A DNA stretch of 33,732 nucleotides, from assembly GCA_020852555.1 (NCBI GenBank), contig JADZAQ010000022.1, positions 1 to 33,732 on the forward strand. The letters are read 5' to 3'. How positions within the stretch are numbered: the stretch's first letter is position 1; each line of letters opens with the position of its first letter. A program made the position numbers and the translations under genes. Positions 1 to 7,790 of this stretch are shown piece after piece. The notes beneath the pieces are model-generated. The model searched no databases, was not told the DNA's origin, and saw nothing but the letters and a program-made list of their open reading frames with translations. This DNA comes from Burkholderiales bacterium (lineage in GTDB: Bacteria; Pseudomonadota; Gammaproteobacteria; Burkholderiales; Casimicrobiaceae).

Positions 1-20
1 GCATCGTTTCGCATCCGACC

Positions 21-545
21 ATGGCCCGCCTTCCCTACGCCGACCTCGACCGGCCCGACCTGAAGCCGCTCGTCGATGACATCGCGGCCCAGCGCGGCAG
101 CGTGCTGCACCTGTACCGGATGCTGCTCCACAGCCCTGCATTGGCCGAAGGGTGGCTCGCCTACCTCACCGCCGTTCGCCAGCGGTCGACGCTCGATGGC
201 GCGCTGCGCGAGCTCGTGATCATGCGCGTGGCCGATCTCAACGGTGCTTCCTACGAGGCGGACCAGCACGCACCGATCGCGCTGCGCGAAGGGGTTGCGC
301 AGGCCAAGCTCGACGCGCTGTCGCGCTGGGACGCCAGCGATCTCTTCGACCCGCGCGAGCGTGCCGTGCTGGCCTGCGCCGACGCGATGACGCGTGACGT
401 GCAGGTGCCCGCCCCGGTGTTCGCGGCACTGCGGGCGCACCTCGACGATCGGCACGTGGTCGAGCTCGTCGCCACGGTGGCCGCCTACAACATGGTGTCG
501 CGCTTCCTCGAAGCGCTCGAGATCCACTCGCATGACGTGCCCTGA
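21..545 (+). CDS. carboxymuconolactone decarboxylase (CMD) family protein
   Basis: This 174-residue protein has the helical layout of the CMD/AhpD family: an N-terminal helix, a central core containing ELVIMRVADLNGASYEADQH (residues about 64-83), and a C-terminal VVELVATVAAYNMVSRFLEAL segment in two pieces. The AhpD Cys-x-x-Cys redox pair is absent; the only cysteine is in VLACADAM, so a peroxidase role is unlikely. The family includes gamma-carboxymuconolactone decarboxylase, but most standalone members have no known reaction. The ATG at 21 gives the family's usual N-terminus, although no Shine-Dalgarno is visible in the 20 bases upstream. It lies 75 bp before the MmgE/PrpD gene on the same strand and may be cotranscribed with genes to the left of the window. 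The family call is firm; the function is unknown. Confidence 0.8.
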   Translation: MARLPYADLDRPDLKPLVDDIAAQRGSVLHLYRMLLHSPALAEGWLAYLTAVRQRSTLDGALRELVIMRVADLNGASYEADQHAPIALREGVAQAKLDALSRWDASDLFDPRERAVLACADAMTRDVQVPAPVFAALRAHLDDRHVVELVATVAAYNMVSRFLEALEIHSHDVP

Positions 546-620
546 ACGCGGACGGGCGAGCAGCGGGAAGAGGTCGCGCTCGTCGTTGCAATTTGGCATC
601 GGCGCGCGCTCCACGCCGGG

Positions 621-1979
621 TTGACCACAGCCGTGATCGATATCACGCGCCGCCTCGTTCACACCATCTCGAAAGCGGCGTCGCTTCCGCTGCCTCGCGA
701 AGCCGTCGAGACAGCCAGGGCGTGTCTATTGGACACGCTCGGGGTGGCTGTCCCCGGCAGCGGAGAACCCGCGGTAGGGATTTTGGATGACGTTGTCGGC
801 GGGTTGGCGGGCACCACCCAGTCGACCCTCTGGTTCCGCCGCCGCCGAATCCCCGCTCACGAAGCGGCGTTCATCAATGGCGCGGCCGCTCATGCGCTGG
901 ATTTCGACGACATGCACATCGAGTCCGCGATGCACCCCAGCGCTCCGGTGGTGGCCGCCGCCCTCGCTGTCGCCGAGATGTCGGATGCGCCGGGCGCTGC
1001 CATCCTGCGTGCCATCACGCTGGGTATCGAGACCGAGATCCGGCTTGGTAAGGCGGTCAATCCGAGCCATTACCAGCGCGGTTGGCATGCCACCGCGACG
1101 CTGGGACATTTTGGTTCTGCGGTTGCGGCCGCCGATCTGCTGGGACTTTCCGAAGAGCGAACCGTCGCGGCGCTGGGCATCGCCGGTACGCAATCCGGCG
1201 GCTTGAAGGAGACGTTCGGATCGATGACCAAGCCGCTCCACGCAGGCATTGCGGCGCGTAACGGCGTAATGGCCGCGCTGCTCGCCGCGCGCGGCTTCAC
1301 GAGTGCCGCCGACATTCTGGGCGGCCCGCTCGGGTTCGGTCACGTCATGTGCGACGCACCGGCGTGGGACGTCCTGCTCGACGATTGGGGTACCGATCAA
1401 CGCCCCTGGGCGATCAGCGAAATACTGTACAAGGCGCATGCATCGTCGTTTTGCACCCAGGCACTCATCGAGGCGGTGCTGGAGTTGAAAACGAGGCACG
1501 GCTTGCAATCGCACCAAGTAACCTCGATGCGAGGCGAGGTCAGCCCTCTCTCGGTGCAGAACGCGCCAATCCCGGAACCCGTCACGGGATTGGAGGCGAA
1601 GTTCAGCCTGCCCCACGCGATGGCGCAAGCCATTGCCTACGGCCATGCACGCGTCGCGGATTTCAGCGACGAGCGCATCGGTGAGCCGGCGCTGCGGATG
1701 TTGCGGCAGGCGACCACGATCACGGAAAGCGCGGCGCTTGCCTGGCCGGAAGCCTTCGCTACGCTGCGCCTGGTGGACGGTCGAGAGATATCGTCCCACA
1801 TCGACCTGCGCCATCGCACCGCGACCGCCCGCGACAAGTGGGCCGTCGTGGAGGCGAAGTTCATGGACTTGACTGCGGACCTGCTCCCGCCGGATAGCCG
1901 GCAAGGGATCGTCCGTGCTGTTCGCGGGCTCGACGCAGCCCCGGATCTGCGTGAATTGCTGGCGCATCTCGGAGGCTGA
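621..1979 (+). CDS. MmgE/PrpD family protein (2-methylcitrate dehydratase-like)
   Basis: The 452-residue product matches the MmgE/PrpD family in length and landmarks: an N-terminal helical domain with ARACLLDTLGVAVPGSGEP, then INGAAAHALDFDDMH (residues about 88-102), HPSAPVVAAALAVAE, and GWHATATLGHFGSAVAAADLLGL. The family includes 2-methylcitrate dehydratase (PrpD), cis-aconitate decarboxylase and epimerase-like enzymes. Without neighbouring prpB or prpC, true PrpD function is not supported, and the relatively short length fits the broader family better. The start is TTG at 621 with no clear Shine-Dalgarno; GTG at 633 is an alternative. It converges with the minus-strand crotonase, whose stop lies 32 bp downstream. 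The family call is secure; the substrate is unknown, probably a small hydroxy- or unsaturated polycarboxylate. Confidence 0.82.
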   Translation: MTTAVIDITRRLVHTISKAASLPLPREAVETARACLLDTLGVAVPGSGEPAVGILDDVVGGLAGTTQSTLWFRRRRIPAHEAAFINGAAAHALDFDDMHIESAMHPSAPVVAAALAVAEMSDAPGAAILRAITLGIETEIRLGKAVNPSHYQRGWHATATLGHFGSAVAAADLLGLSEERTVAALGIAGTQSGGLKETFGSMTKPLHAGIAARNGVMAALLAARGFTSAADILGGPLGFGHVMCDAPAWDVLLDDWGTDQRPWAISEILYKAHASSFCTQALIEAVLELKTRHGLQSHQVTSMRGEVSPLSVQNAPIPEPVTGLEAKFSLPHAMAQAIAYGHARVADFSDERIGEPALRMLRQATTITESAALAWPEAFATLRLVDGREISSHIDLRHRTATARDKWAVVEAKFMDLTADLLPPDSRQGIVRAVRGLDAAPDLRELLAHLGG

Positions 1980-2011
1980 CCGGGCGCCGATCCTTCAGCG
2001 GTACGCGCCGG

Positions 2012-2818
2012 CTACCGTGGCTCCCACCGGGGCTCCCTCTTTTCGAGAAACGCAGCCACGCCTTCACGCGCATCACGGGCGGTGGAGTTGCGAACGGAGA
2101 GTTCTTTCGCGTATTCGTAAGCGTGAGGAATCCCCAGTTCGATTTGCTGGTAGAAGGCTCTCTTCCCAAGTGCGACCGTGTACGGCGATTTGCTGGCGAT
2201 CAGCGAAGCGAGTCGATCAACCGCAGCATCGAGTTCGTGCGGGGCGACCACCTCGTTGACGAGCCCCATTCGTTGCGCTGTCGCTGCATCGTGCAACTCA
2301 CCGGTCAGCAGAAACTGCATGGCATGTTTCCGGTGTACGACCCTGCTCAACGCCACCATGGGCATCGCGCACCAAGTGCCGATGTTCACTCCGGGCGTTC
2401 CGAAGCGCGCGTTCGTCGACGCCACTGCAAGATCGGAAGCGGCGACCAACTGGCACCCGGCCGCGGTCGCAACGCCATCGACCTTGGCAATGATCGGCTG
2501 CGGCAGCGCCATCATGGTCTGCGCCAGGCGACTGATCAGGGCGGCACGGCCCTCGACGAACTCCGGATTGCTGCTGTTTTCGCGGGATTCCTGCAGATCA
2601 TTTCCGGCGCAGAAGATCCTTCCAGTCGCCGCGAGCACGATCACCCGGAGTGTCCTGTCGCGCGCAGCGTCCTCGAACAGGCTCTGCAGCGCCGCGATGA
2701 GCGCCACCGACAGCGCATTGCCTCGCTTCGGACGGTTCAGCGTGATGGAAAGGATGCCGTCGGCTCTGGACGTCAGTGCAGGTGCGGCCTCGGGATTTTC
2801 GTGGGCAAGAGCCACCAT
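2012..2818 (-). CDS. ECHDC3-like enoyl-CoA hydratase/isomerase family protein
   Basis: This is a crotonase-fold protein of 268 residues. The ATG at 2818 is chosen over an in-frame TTG at 2824 because AAGGAG lies six bases upstream of the ATG. The oxyanion-hole stretch FCAGNDLQE and the second glycine region GVATAAGCQLVAASD are clear. The catalytic glutamates of rat enoyl-CoA hydratase (Glu144, Glu164) are replaced by Gln (AAGCQL) and Gly (ATPGVNIG in consensus; here FGTPGVNIG). This pattern, and the phrase RKHAMQFLLTGE, resembles the ECHDC3 subgroup, so simple enoyl-CoA hydration is doubtful. The C-terminus FLEKREPRW is typical for crotonases. It is transcribed away from the iclR-mutase operon, with about 280 bp between them, so IclR could also control it. 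Fold confidence is high; reaction unknown. Confidence 0.85.
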   Translation of the reverse strand: MVALAHENPEAAPALTSRADGILSITLNRPKRGNALSVALIAALQSLFEDAARDRTLRVIVLAATGRIFCAGNDLQESRENSSNPEFVEGRAALISRLAQTMMALPQPIIAKVDGVATAAGCQLVAASDLAVASTNARFGTPGVNIGTWCAMPMVALSRVVHRKHAMQFLLTGELHDAATAQRMGLVNEVVAPHELDAAVDRLASLIASKSPYTVALGKRAFYQQIELGIPHAYEYAKELSVRNSTARDAREGVAAFLEKREPRWEPR

Positions 2819-3045
2819 GAACAACTCCTTGGGTATTCGCGGGTAACTTCACTCACCTGAGAAAATCGACGGGTGGGCAAGCCGAGCCATGGCTTCATCG
2901 ACCACGGCGTCCCTTCTCTTCCTCCGCGCTGTCCTCACCGCTCGCGATCGACCCGTCGCGACCGCCAGCGGCGTCTGGAAGATCCTGAAACCAAGGTGAT
3001 GGCCGGCCCGCGGGCCGCTTGACCGGGAACCGATTGACCGGGATC
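2819..3045. other. intergenic region between divergent crotonase and iclR operon
   Basis: About 227 bp without a convincing gene. It must hold the promoter of the minus-strand crotonase, but I could not identify a strong -35/-10 pair for that direction. A short minus-strand open frame here (2849-3052) is rich in Arg/Ser, has no family features and overlaps the iclR promoter, so it was not called. Confidence 0.5.
2825..2830 (-). promoter_or_regulatory. Shine-Dalgarno deciding the crotonase start
   Basis: AAGGAG on the minus strand lies six bases before the ATG at 2818-2816 and directly abuts the in-frame TTG at 2824, so the ATG is the better start. Confidence 0.75.
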
Positions 3046-3074
3046 TTGACACATTTGATTCAATAGGTGAATAT
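3046..3074 (+). promoter_or_regulatory. predicted sigma70 promoter of the iclR-mutase operon
   Basis: A consensus -35 TTGACA (3046-3051) is followed after 17 bp by GAATAT (3069-3074), a fair -10 element. Transcription would begin near 3081. The -10 lies just beside and inside the inverted repeat at 3058-3093, so a bound repressor should block RNA polymerase. The location also makes an ATG at 3067, which sits in the -10 region, impossible as the iclR start on this transcript. Confidence 0.7.
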
Positions 3075-3093
3075 TCTTTTCAGCCTATTGAAT
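3058..3093. promoter_or_regulatory. perfect 10-bp inverted repeat, candidate IclR operator
   Basis: ATTCAATAGG (3058-3067) is mirrored by CCTATTGAAT (3084-3093) with a 16-bp AT-rich spacer. The arm centres are 26 bp apart, roughly two and a half helical turns. The repeat overlaps the -10 element and the expected transcription start, immediately upstream of the iclR ATG at 3100. IclR-family repressors often autoregulate through such palindromic sites, so the cognate IclR is the obvious candidate ligand. Confidence 0.65.
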
Positions 3094-3099
3094 TCGCCG

Positions 3100-3843
3100 A
3101 TGGCACGCGTCCGCACCGCCGACCGCACACTCGCGATCTTCGAGACCTTCGAAACCGCGTGCCGGCCTATGGTGCTCACCGAGCTCGCGGCCCGGGCGCA
3201 GGTACCGGTTAGCAGCTGTCACGGCCTCGTGCGCACGCTCCTCGAGCGCGGCTACCTCTATTCGCTCGGACGTCGTAAGGACATTTATCCGACCCGGCGC
3301 CTCCTCGACGTCGCGCAGACGATCGTTCATCACGATCCTCTCCTCGAGCGGATCGGACCCGTGCTGCAGGCGTTGCGCGACAACGTCCGCGAGACGGTCA
3401 TCCTCGGAAAGCGGCAGGGGGATCTCGTGCTCTACCTCGAGGTCATCCCCGGATTGCACACCGTCCGCTACGCGGCAAATACGGGCGAGTTCAAGCCGCT
3501 GCATTCGAGCGCGATTGGCAAGGCGTTGCTGGGGGCGCTTTCCACGGAAGCGCTTGCCGACTGGTTGCGGACGCATCCGCTGCCGGTGATCACGCCCCGG
3601 ACGCTGGTGGACCCCACCCGCTTGCACGCCGATTTGGCGCGCAGCCGCGCGCGTGGTTACTACATGACCGACGGGGAGAATGTCTCGGATGTGGCGGCGC
3701 TCGCCGTCTCGCTCCTGGTGCACGGCGAGGTACTCGGCTTTGCCATTGCTGGCCCGACGCACCGGATGAATGCGCAGATCGATGAAAACGCCGCGCACCT
3801 GCTCGACGCGCAACGAGCCATCGCGAAGATCTTCGAGAGATGA
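3100..3843 (+). CDS. IclR family transcriptional regulator
   Basis: This 247-residue protein has the two IclR domains. The N-terminal winged helix-turn-helix covers about residues 1-75, with LTELAARAQVPVSSCHGLVR as the recognition region. The C-terminal effector-binding domain contains TVRYAANTGEFKPLHSSAIG and, near the end, VAALAVSLLVHGEVLGFAIAGP. The ATG at 3100 (MARVRTADRTL) is chosen over ATG 3067 because the latter lies inside the promoter and operator, and because family proteins begin near this point. The gene is the first of a run of coupled genes: its stop overlaps the next start in ATGA at 3840-3843. Being first in the operon beneath an inverted repeat predicts autorepression relieved by a pathway metabolite. 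The effector is not readable from the sequence. Confidence 0.92.
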   Translation: MARVRTADRTLAIFETFETACRPMVLTELAARAQVPVSSCHGLVRTLLERGYLYSLGRRKDIYPTRRLLDVAQTIVHHDPLLERIGPVLQALRDNVRETVILGKRQGDLVLYLEVIPGLHTVRYAANTGEFKPLHSSAIGKALLGALSTEALADWLRTHPLPVITPRTLVDPTRLHADLARSRARGYYMTDGENVSDVAALAVSLLVHGEVLGFAIAGPTHRMNAQIDENAAHLLDAQRAIAKIFER

Positions 3844-4628
3844 GTGCGCCCGAATACCTGCGCGTCGAGGTCGTCGAACGTATTCTGCGGGTGCGCATCG
3901 ATCGTCCGGAAAAGCGCAATCCGCTCAGCCGGGCGGTCCTGGATGAGCTTCGCCAGGTATTCGCCGAGTACGCGAACGACGCGTCGCTGTGCGCCGCCGT
4001 CGTCACCGGAACCGGCGACAAGAGCTTCGCTGCCGGCGGCGATTTGAAGGAATTCGCCGCGTTCCGCAGCGAGGACGACGCCGCAGCACTGTTCCGCGAT
4101 GCCAATGAAGCGTTGGGCACGATTCGGTGGTTTCCGGTGCCCGTGGTGGCGGCGCTCAATGGGACGGCGATCGGCGGTGGCGCGGAGCTGGCGGTCGCTT
4201 GCGATTTCCGCATTGCCGCGGCGCACGCCACCATCGGATTTGTACAGGGGCGGCTCAACATCTCGACCGGGTTCGGCGGTGGCGCCGATCTCGTGCAACT
4301 GGTCGGCCCACGCACGGCCCTGTCGCTCCTGATTGGCGCCCAGGTTCTCGAAGCATCCGAAGCGAAGCGGATCGGCCTCGTCGACGAGGTGGCCACCGAG
4401 GGCGAAACCCTCGACGCTTGCGTCGAGCGCTTTCTGGGGCGAATCCGCGCGCACGTGCCGCAAGTGCTTCGCGCATTCAAGGCCGTCGCTTCCAGCGGGC
4501 GACGGGGATTGCCCCGCGCTGCACGCGAAGACGCGGAGCGCACGAGCTTCGTTTGCACTTGGACGCACCCCGATCATTGGCAAGCCGCCGAGCGCTTGCT
4601 GGACCGCATGGGACGAGGTATTGCATGA
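3840..4628 (+). CDS. crotonase-family protein, possible acyl-CoA decarboxylase or hydratase
   Basis: This 262-residue crotonase-fold protein has the oxyanion-hole strand SFAAGGDLKEF and the second loop AIGGGAELAVACD. The residue equivalent to rat hydratase Glu144 is present as Glu116, but the Glu164 equivalent, exactly 20 residues later, is Gln136 in IGFVQGRLNISTGFGGG. The motif F-V-x-x-x-L-x-x-S-T-G-x-G-G-G is unlike standard hydratases (PExxLGxxPGAGG) and reminds me of crotonases acting as alkylmalonyl-CoA decarboxylases or mutase-associated proof-reading enzymes; this is an inference. The gene overlaps iclR upstream and the mutase large subunit downstream, each by four bases, so its product probably acts just before or after the mutase. 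Hydratase or thioesterase activity remains possible. Confidence 0.82.
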   Translation: MSAPEYLRVEVVERILRVRIDRPEKRNPLSRAVLDELRQVFAEYANDASLCAAVVTGTGDKSFAAGGDLKEFAAFRSEDDAAALFRDANEALGTIRWFPVPVVAALNGTAIGGGAELAVACDFRIAAAHATIGFVQGRLNISTGFGGGADLVQLVGPRTALSLLIGAQVLEASEAKRIGLVDEVATEGETLDACVERFLGRIRAHVPQVLRAFKAVASSGRRGLPRAAREDAERTSFVCTWTHPDHWQAAERLLDRMGRGIA

Positions 4629-6253
4629 GCACTCCCACAGGAAATGGCGCCGCCGCTGGCGCCAATCCACAGACGCCTTCATCATTTATTCGCTCGGGAA
4701 TCGAGGCGCCAATCGTCGCAACGTCCGACACGCCGCGGACGCACGATCCCGGCTTGCCTGGCCAATACCCGTTCACCCGGGGAATTTTTGCCGACGGCTT
4801 TCGGGGCCGCATGTGGACGATGCGCCAGTACTCCGGCTTCGGCACGCCGGAGGAATCGAACGCACGCTATCGCTTCTTGCTCGATCGCGGCCAGACCGGC
4901 TTGTCGATCGCGCTGGATCTGCCGACGCAGTGCGGGCTCGATCCATCCGATCCGATGGCGCGGCCGGAAATCGGCAAGGTCGGCGTCTCCCTCTCGAATC
5001 TCTCGGAGATGGAACTCCTGTTCCAGGGCATCGATCTGTCGCGGATCTCGACCTCGTTCACCATCAACGGAACCGCAGCGATCATCTACGCGATGTACAT
5101 CGCCTGCGCCGATCGAAACGGGGTGCCGCGCGAGAAGCTCACCGGCACCATTCAGAACGACATCTTGAAGGAGTACGTCGCACGCGGCACCTGGATCTTT
5201 CCGGTGCAGCCCTCGATGCGACTGATCTCGGACACGATCTTGTTCGGCAATCGCGAGACGCCGCGCTTCAACACCATCTCCATCGCCGGTGCGCACATGC
5301 GCGACGCCGGGTGTACCGCGGCGGAGGAAATGGCGTTCACCCTGTCCAACGGGCTCGCCTACGTCGATGAGCTGTTGCGTCGCGGGGGCGAGGTCGATAC
5401 GTTTGCCAAGCGCTTGTCGTTCTTCTTCTACGTGCACATGGACCTCTTCGAGGAGGTCGCGAAATTCCGGGCCGGCCGGCGCGTGTGGGCTCGCTTGCTT
5501 CGCGACCGCTACGCGGTCAGCGATCCGAAAGCGCAGATGTTCCGCTTCGGGGTGGTGTGCGGCGGCTCGTCTCTGGTGGCGCCGCAGCCCTACAACAACG
5601 TGGTCCGGGTATCGATTGAAACGATGGCTGCGGTGCTCGGTGGGGCACAGTCGATCTTTACCTGCGCGTACGACGAGCCGTTCCAGATTCCCACCGAGTT
5701 TTCCGCCGAACTCGCCCTGCGCACCCAGCAGATCGTCGCACACGAGAGCGGCATTGCGCGCACCGTCGATCCACTGGGTGGCAGCTATTACACCGAATAT
5801 CTCACCGACGAGATGGAGCGGCAAATCGATGCGCTGATGAAGGAAGTCGATGACTACGGTGGAACGGTCAGAACGATCGAGGACGGCTGGATGCAGCAGC
5901 GCGTCGCGCGGCGTGCCCACGAGAGAAAACAGCAGATCGACAGCGGCACGTTGCCCGTGGTCGGTCTGAACTGCTTCCGTCGCGATGACCAGTCTGCCGA
6001 CTCCGGCGAAGTTTTCCATCTGGACCCCGAGGTCAGTCGCCGGGTCCTCGAGAAGCTCGCGGGAATCCGCGAGCGGCGGAACGCGAGCGAGGTTGCACGC
6101 ACGCTCGATCGTTTCCAGCAAGCCGCCGCCAACGATGGCGAGAACCTCATGCCGTACCTTATCGATTGCTGTCACGCGTACGCCACGGTGGGCGAAATGG
6201 TGTCTCGCCTGAAAAGCCAGTGGGGCGAATTTCTGGAGCCCGTGCAGCTATGA
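4625..6253 (+). CDS. B12-dependent acyl-CoA mutase, large (catalytic) subunit
   Basis: The 542-residue product is the TIM-barrel half of a methylmalonyl-CoA-mutase-family enzyme without the C-terminal B12 domain; that domain is the next gene. The open frame extends far upstream, but ATG 4625 overlaps the crotonase stop (ATGA) and gives a normal N-terminus. With a constant 20-residue offset to Propionibacterium MutB (recalled from memory), Tyr69 matches Tyr89, Arg187 matches Arg207, His224 matches His244, Arg263 and Ser265 match Arg283 and Ser285. Tyr and Arg at the first two are the methylmalonyl-type signature; isobutyryl- and 2-hydroxyisobutyryl-CoA mutases have Phe/Gln and Ile/Gln. Yet Tyr243 is Ala223, and after a one-residue shift His328, Gln330 and Trp334 are Gly309, Val311 and Ser315. 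A carboxylated but bulkier substrate is therefore likely. Confidence 0.93.
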   Translation: MSTPTGNGAAAGANPQTPSSFIRSGIEAPIVATSDTPRTHDPGLPGQYPFTRGIFADGFRGRMWTMRQYSGFGTPEESNARYRFLLDRGQTGLSIALDLPTQCGLDPSDPMARPEIGKVGVSLSNLSEMELLFQGIDLSRISTSFTINGTAAIIYAMYIACADRNGVPREKLTGTIQNDILKEYVARGTWIFPVQPSMRLISDTILFGNRETPRFNTISIAGAHMRDAGCTAAEEMAFTLSNGLAYVDELLRRGGEVDTFAKRLSFFFYVHMDLFEEVAKFRAGRRVWARLLRDRYAVSDPKAQMFRFGVVCGGSSLVAPQPYNNVVRVSIETMAAVLGGAQSIFTCAYDEPFQIPTEFSAELALRTQQIVAHESGIARTVDPLGGSYYTEYLTDEMERQIDALMKEVDDYGGTVRTIEDGWMQQRVARRAHERKQQIDSGTLPVVGLNCFRRDDQSADSGEVFHLDPEVSRRVLEKLAGIRERRNASEVARTLDRFQQAAANDGENLMPYLIDCCHAYATVGEMVSRLKSQWGEFLEPVQL

Positions 6254-6669
6254 GCCCGACACCCGACGAGGCGCCGTCGCTGCTCGGCAAACGCATTCTG
6301 ATCGCCAAGCCCGGTCTCGACGGTCATGACGTGGGCGCCAAGGTCGTGGCGCTCGCCCTTCGCGACGCCGGTGCCGACGTCATCTATACCGGGCTGCGCA
6401 AGGCGCCGGGCTTCATAGCCCGTGTGGCGGTTGACGAGGACGTCGATGCGGTCGGCCTGTCCATTCTCTCGGGAAGCCATAACGAGCTCGTCACCCAGAC
6501 TCTCGAACAGTTGCACGCCCTCGGTGCTGGCGACATCCCCGTATTCGTGGGCGGAACGATTCCGGCGGATGACCAGCGCGCGCTGCGTGCGCAAGGCGTA
6601 CGCGGTGTCTACACCAGTGACATCCCGCTCGACGACGTCATCGCGAGCCTCTCCAGCCTGCTCTCATGA
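6250..6669 (+). CDS. B12-binding small subunit of the acyl-CoA mutase
   Basis: This 139-residue protein is a standalone cobalamin-binding Rossmann-like domain. It carries the base-off/His-on motif Asp24-x-His26-x-x-Gly29 in GLDGHDVGAKVV, the later S-x-L element in GLSILSGSH, and the glycine pair in PVFVGGTIPADD. Lys20 in LIAKPGLDGHD is at the usual conserved position. It should bind adenosylcobalamin and dock on the large subunit encoded just upstream, with which it overlaps by four bases (ATGA). The split arrangement resembles isobutyryl-CoA and 2-hydroxyisobutyryl-CoA mutases and archaeal methylmalonyl-CoA mutases, not the fused bacterial MutB type. Its stop overlaps the CoA-transferase start. 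Confidence 0.94.
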   Translation: MSPTPDEAPSLLGKRILIAKPGLDGHDVGAKVVALALRDAGADVIYTGLRKAPGFIARVAVDEDVDAVGLSILSGSHNELVTQTLEQLHALGAGDIPVFVGGTIPADDQRALRAQGVRGVYTSDIPLDDVIASLSSLLS

Positions 6670-7790
6670 GCCTTCCCCTCTCCGGCAAGCGGATCATCGA
6701 AGTAGGCCACATGCTGATGGGGCCGTACTGCGGGATGCTCCTTGCGGATCTTGGAGCCGAGGTCATCAAGGTCGAGCCTCGAGACGGGGACATCGCCCGG
6801 TCGATCAGCCCGCATCGTGTCGGCGGCCACAATGCCTACTTCGCGAGCCTCAACCGCAACAAGAAGAGCGTTGTTCTGGATCTGGCGTCCGAATCCGGGC
6901 GGGCTGATCTCGTCGCTCTCGTACGCACCGCCGCCGGCTTGATCACCAATCTTCGCCCCAGCGCCATTCGCAAGCTTGGTCTCACCTACGATGCGCTCAA
7001 GTCCGCGAACCCGGCGCTCGTCTGTGTGGCCCTCACTGGCTACGGTTTGGAAAGCCCTTTTGCCGAGCGGCCGGCGTACGACTACGTGATCCAGGCGCTG
7101 ACCGGAGTGATGGCCCTGACCGGGGACCCCGACGACCCGCCCACGAAGACAGGTTACTCGGCCGTGGACAATTCGGCGGGGATCATGGGCGCGGTAGGCC
7201 TCCTCGCAAAGCTGGTGGAAGGAAAGGGGGGACAGGTCGACATCGCGATGTACGACGTGATGCTTTCCCAGTTGAACTACCTGGCCGGAGCATGGCTGAA
7301 TGCGGCCGAGCGGCCCGAGCGGCATCCGCATTCCGCGCACCCCTATATCGTTCCTGCGCAGATCTTCCGGACCGCGGACGGCTGGCTCACTCTGTTCATT
7401 ACCCACGACCGCTTCTGGCACCTCTTCTGCGACGAAATCAGGCATCCGGAATGGATCGTCGATCCACGCCTGGCCACGATGTCAGCGCGACGGGCGAATC
7501 GCGAGTTCGCGTTGGATTCCATCGCCGAAGTCATTGCCGCCGACACGACCGAACACTGGGTCTCCAGGCTCGCACCGCTGGGCATCGTCGCCGCAGGTGT
7601 CGAGAGCCTCGAGGTGGCGCTGGCGAGTGAGCACGCGCGAGCGCGGCAGATGGTTGCCACCATTCCAGCCGCGGAAGGACAGATCCGGGTCGTCGGTAAC
7701 CCGATCAAGCTTTTCGGGGTGAGCGACGAATATCGTGCCCCTCCGATGCTGGGCGAACACAACCGCAGCCTGCTGAATCACACAAAGTGA
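6666..7790 (+). CDS. class III (CaiB/BaiF family) CoA-transferase
   Basis: The 374-residue product has the class III CoA-transferase layout: the N-terminal GKRIIEVGHMLMGPYCGMLLADLGAEVIKVE (split across two motifs) at residues about 7-38, NRNKKSVVLDL, and AYDYVIQALTGVMALTGDP. Asp168 in SAVDNSAG aligns with the catalytic aspartate (Asp169 of formyl-CoA transferase), which forms the mixed anhydride and the aspartyl-CoA thioester intermediate. Relatives use succinyl-CoA, acetyl-CoA or formyl-CoA as donor and act on oxalate, carnitine, benzylsuccinate, itaconate or mesaconate. Overlapping the B12 subunit by four bases and the GTPase by four bases, it most likely activates the imported acid before the mutase acts. 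Donor and acceptor are not determinable here. Confidence 0.92.
   Translation: MSLPLSGKRIIEVGHMLMGPYCGMLLADLGAEVIKVEPRDGDIARSISPHRVGGHNAYFASLNRNKKSVVLDLASESGRADLVALVRTAAGLITNLRPSAIRKLGLTYDALKSANPALVCVALTGYGLESPFAERPAYDYVIQALTGVMALTGDPDDPPTKTGYSAVDNSAGIMGAVGLLAKLVEGKGGQVDIAMYDVMLSQLNYLAGAWLNAAERPERHPHSAHPYIVPAQIFRTADGWLTLFITHDRFWHLFCDEIRHPEWIVDPRLATMSARRANREFALDSIAEVIAADTTEHWVSRLAPLGIVAAGVESLEVALASEHARARQMVATIPAAEGQIRVVGNPIKLFGVSDEYRAPPMLGEHNRSLLNHTK

Noticed and set aside
621-1979. Calling the MmgE/PrpD gene prpD and tying it to the mutase as a propionate pathway
   Set aside because: No prpB, prpC or prpE is present and it is separated from the mutase operon by an opposing gene.
2849-3052. 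Short minus-strand ORF upstream of iclR
   Set aside because: Ser/Arg-rich, no ribosome-binding site, and it overlaps the predicted promoter.
3067-3099. ATG 3067 as the iclR start
   Set aside because: It lies in the -10/operator region upstream of the expected transcription start, and IclR proteins begin near MARVRTADRTL at 3100.
4127-4624. Extension of the mutase frame upstream to 4127
   Set aside because: The extra residues are Arg/Gly-rich shadow sequence of the crotonase; ATG 4625 gives the ATGA overlap and a normal mutase N-terminus.
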